Of a stretch of DNA of 25,621 nt, positions 24,650 through 25,621 are shown in pieces. The notes beneath the pieces are model-generated. The model did not search any database. It was given only the letters and a program-made list of their open reading frames with translations, and had not been told where the DNA came from. This DNA is from Methanobacterium sp. (lineage in GTDB: Archaea > Methanobacteriota > Methanobacteria > Methanobacteriales > Methanobacteriaceae). The stretch covers positions 1 through 25,621 of the forward strand of contig JACWMK010000029.1 in the NCBI GenBank assembly GCA_015661405.1. Reading direction: 5' to 3'. Every line of letters starts with the position of its first letter. Within the stretch, counting starts at the first letter, position 1. The position numbers and the translations under genes were made by a program.

Positions 24650-24952
24650 ATGAATAAAAAAACAACACAGGATGAAATTGAGCAGATTAAACATAAAATA
24701 CTCCCAATATTAAAGATTTATAATATCAAAAAAGCAGGATTATTTGGCTCATTAGTTCGTGGAGAACTACAGAAAGATAGTGATATTGATATTCTAGTCG
24801 AAATTAAGGGAGATATCAGTCTACTTGAATTTGTTGGAATTAAACTGGAAATCGAAGAAGCACTCGGAAGAAAAGTTGATCTAGTAGAATACGCAGCCAT
24901 CAAACCATTACTAAGAGATAACATACTCAAAGAACAGGTGGCCATTATTTAA
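24650..24952 (+). CDS. mntA: MntA-type minimal nucleotidyltransferase (antitoxin)
   Basis: The 100-residue product is a minimal nucleotidyltransferase: GLFGSLVRGELQKDSDIDILVEI holds the GSx10DxD motif (G33-S34, D45, D47), and KVDLVEY gives the third Asp (D77). In MntA-HepT systems this enzyme attaches AMP to a Tyr of the HEPN toxin and silences it. All catalytic positions seen are intact. The remnant of hepT overlaps its 3' end, as in normal pairs. The start has no clear ribosome site. With its toxin broken, the gene may now be free of selection or serve against a toxin elsewhere. Confidence 0.88.
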   Translation: MNKKTTQDEIEQIKHKILPILKIYNIKKAGLFGSLVRGELQKDSDIDILVEIKGDISLLEFVGIKLEIEEALGRKVDLVEYAAIKPLLRDNILKEQVAII

Positions 24953-25283
24953 GGATATAAGAGTTTTTATAGAAGACATACTAGAAAGTATAAAAAAAAT
25001 AGAAGAATATATGTATCCTATTACAAAAGATGAATTTTACAGAAATACTCTGATACAAGACGCTGTTTTTAGAAGATTAACGATTATAGGGGAAGCGGTA
25101 AAAAATATTCCACCCGAAATAAAGAATAAATATACGGATATACCATGGAAAAAGATTGCAGGAATGCGGGATATTCTCATACACTAATATTCTGGAGTTA
25201 AACTAGAACGAGTTTGGATAGTAATAAAAAAAGATTTACCAAATTTAAAAGAAAACATCATTAAATTAAAAGAGAATATTTAA
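24945..25283 (+). pseudogene. hepT: Broken HepT (HEPN/DUF86) toxin
   Basis: The frame reads KDIRVFIEDILESIKKIEEYMYP, IQDAVFRRLTIIGEAVKNIPPEIKNKY, WKKIAGMRDILIH, then TAA at 25185-25187, then YSGVKLERVWIVIKKDLPNLKENIIKLKENI to a stop at 25283. This is a HEPN-domain HepT in which one codon of the RX4HXY motif (between H and Y) is a stop. The usual residue there is Glu or Asp, so GAA or GAT to TAA is a likely single change. The frame also has no ATG, GTG or TTG at its start, next to the mntA stop. Truncation after the catalytic His removes the acceptor Tyr and the last helix, so a stable toxin is unlikely. Confidence 0.88.
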
Positions 25284-25621
25284 ATAATTAATATCAACAT
25301 AAAAAAAAGTTATTACTATTTTTATAAAGTGAATAAAAATTTAAGATTTAATATTAGAATTTAAATTAATAATAAATTTATCTCTAAAATTAACTGACTC
25401 CTATTCTTTACTAGCAATTCAAATATAGTGATACCAAATAATATCCCCTTTTTCATATCTCACTATAACATCATACATCCATAATTTCATTCATCTTCTT
25501 TGAAATATCTATAAACACATGTTTTTATATCCCCCTTAATCTCAGCTTCCATGTCAGACATAAAACTTTTAATAAATTAAGTAGCTCAAATTTTTATATT
25601 TATATAATTTTATAAATAATT
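25284..25621. other. AT-rich end of window
   Basis: About 340 bases to the window edge are mostly A+T. A minus-strand stretch at 25419-25561 shows protein-like codons and is listed as a possible remnant; nothing else is seen. Confidence 0.4.
25419..25561 (-). pseudogene. Possible short gene remnant
   Basis: Two minus-strand frames meet at an overlapping ATGA: MSDMEAEIKGDIKTCVYRYF plus KEDE from 25561 to a stop at 25487, then MKLWMYDVIVRYEKGDIIWY plus HYI to a stop at 25419. Both look like real protein rather than A/T noise, and together they may be a frameshifted small gene. No family is recognised. Confidence 0.25.

Overview
The window looks like a chromosomal segment of a very AT-rich archaeal methanogen of the order Methanobacteriales (Methanobrevibacter-, Methanosphaera- or low-GC Methanobacterium-like). 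This is an inference from the short archaeal adenylosuccinate synthetase, a DUF166/ferredoxin protein, CbiF, Asn/Thr-rich secreted proteins with Ig-like and CARDB-type repeats, GGTGAT/GGAGG ribosome sites, a tRNA without encoded CCA, and long A and T runs beside nearly every gene. No single sequence fixes the genus.

Layout. 0.1-2.7 kb (minus strand): a HEAT-repeat protein, a frameshifted DUF6790-like membrane protein, and a glutamine-synthetase-like enzyme of the FluG/GlnA-like type. 3.3-6.8 kb (mostly plus): two adjacent YbjQ/UPF0145 proteins (one soluble, one membrane-anchored), a tiny CxCGG peptide on the minus strand, a single-domain Old-Yellow-Enzyme flavoprotein with a C-terminal Cys cluster, and a TspO/MBR membrane protein. 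6.8-10 kb: an FMN-binding split-barrel protein, a GT39/ArnT-like membrane glycosyltransferase, an unlisted 57-residue membrane peptide and a YcaC-like isochorismatase-fold hydrolase. 10.5-11.5 kb: purA. A 1.3 kb stretch without a convincing gene follows.

12.8-15.1 kb holds a complete ectABC set for ectoine, a compatible solute that is uncommon in Archaea. A small charged coiled-coil gene and an odd tRNA-Gln(CUG) gene follow. 15.8-20 kb (minus) is a cell-surface region: a small secreted protein whose start codon appears mutated to ATA, a decayed CARDB adhesin fragment, and a 963-residue secreted protein with a glycoside-hydrolase-like barrel and six near-identical Big_5 Ig-like repeats. 20.1-22.8 kb: cbiF with a DUF166/2x[4Fe-4S] gene (cobamide context), then a GT2 glycosyltransferase with C-terminal membrane helices. 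23.2-25.3 kb: a TPR-CPBP protease fusion and an MntA-HepT toxin-antitoxin remnant whose HEPN toxin is broken by a stop inside its RX4HXY motif.

How parts fit together. ectA, ectB and ectC cover the three steps from aspartate semialdehyde-derived amination to ectoine. The GT39, GT2 and secreted-repeat genes suggest surface glycoprotein and envelope work. Several genes are broken (DUF6790, CARDB fragment, HepT, possibly a remnant at the right end), which indicates active decay or uncorrected homopolymer errors. The plus strand is G-rich in the left third and C-rich in the right two thirds, almost independent of gene direction, with the switch near 7.3-8.6 kb. This looks like a replication-linked skew change.
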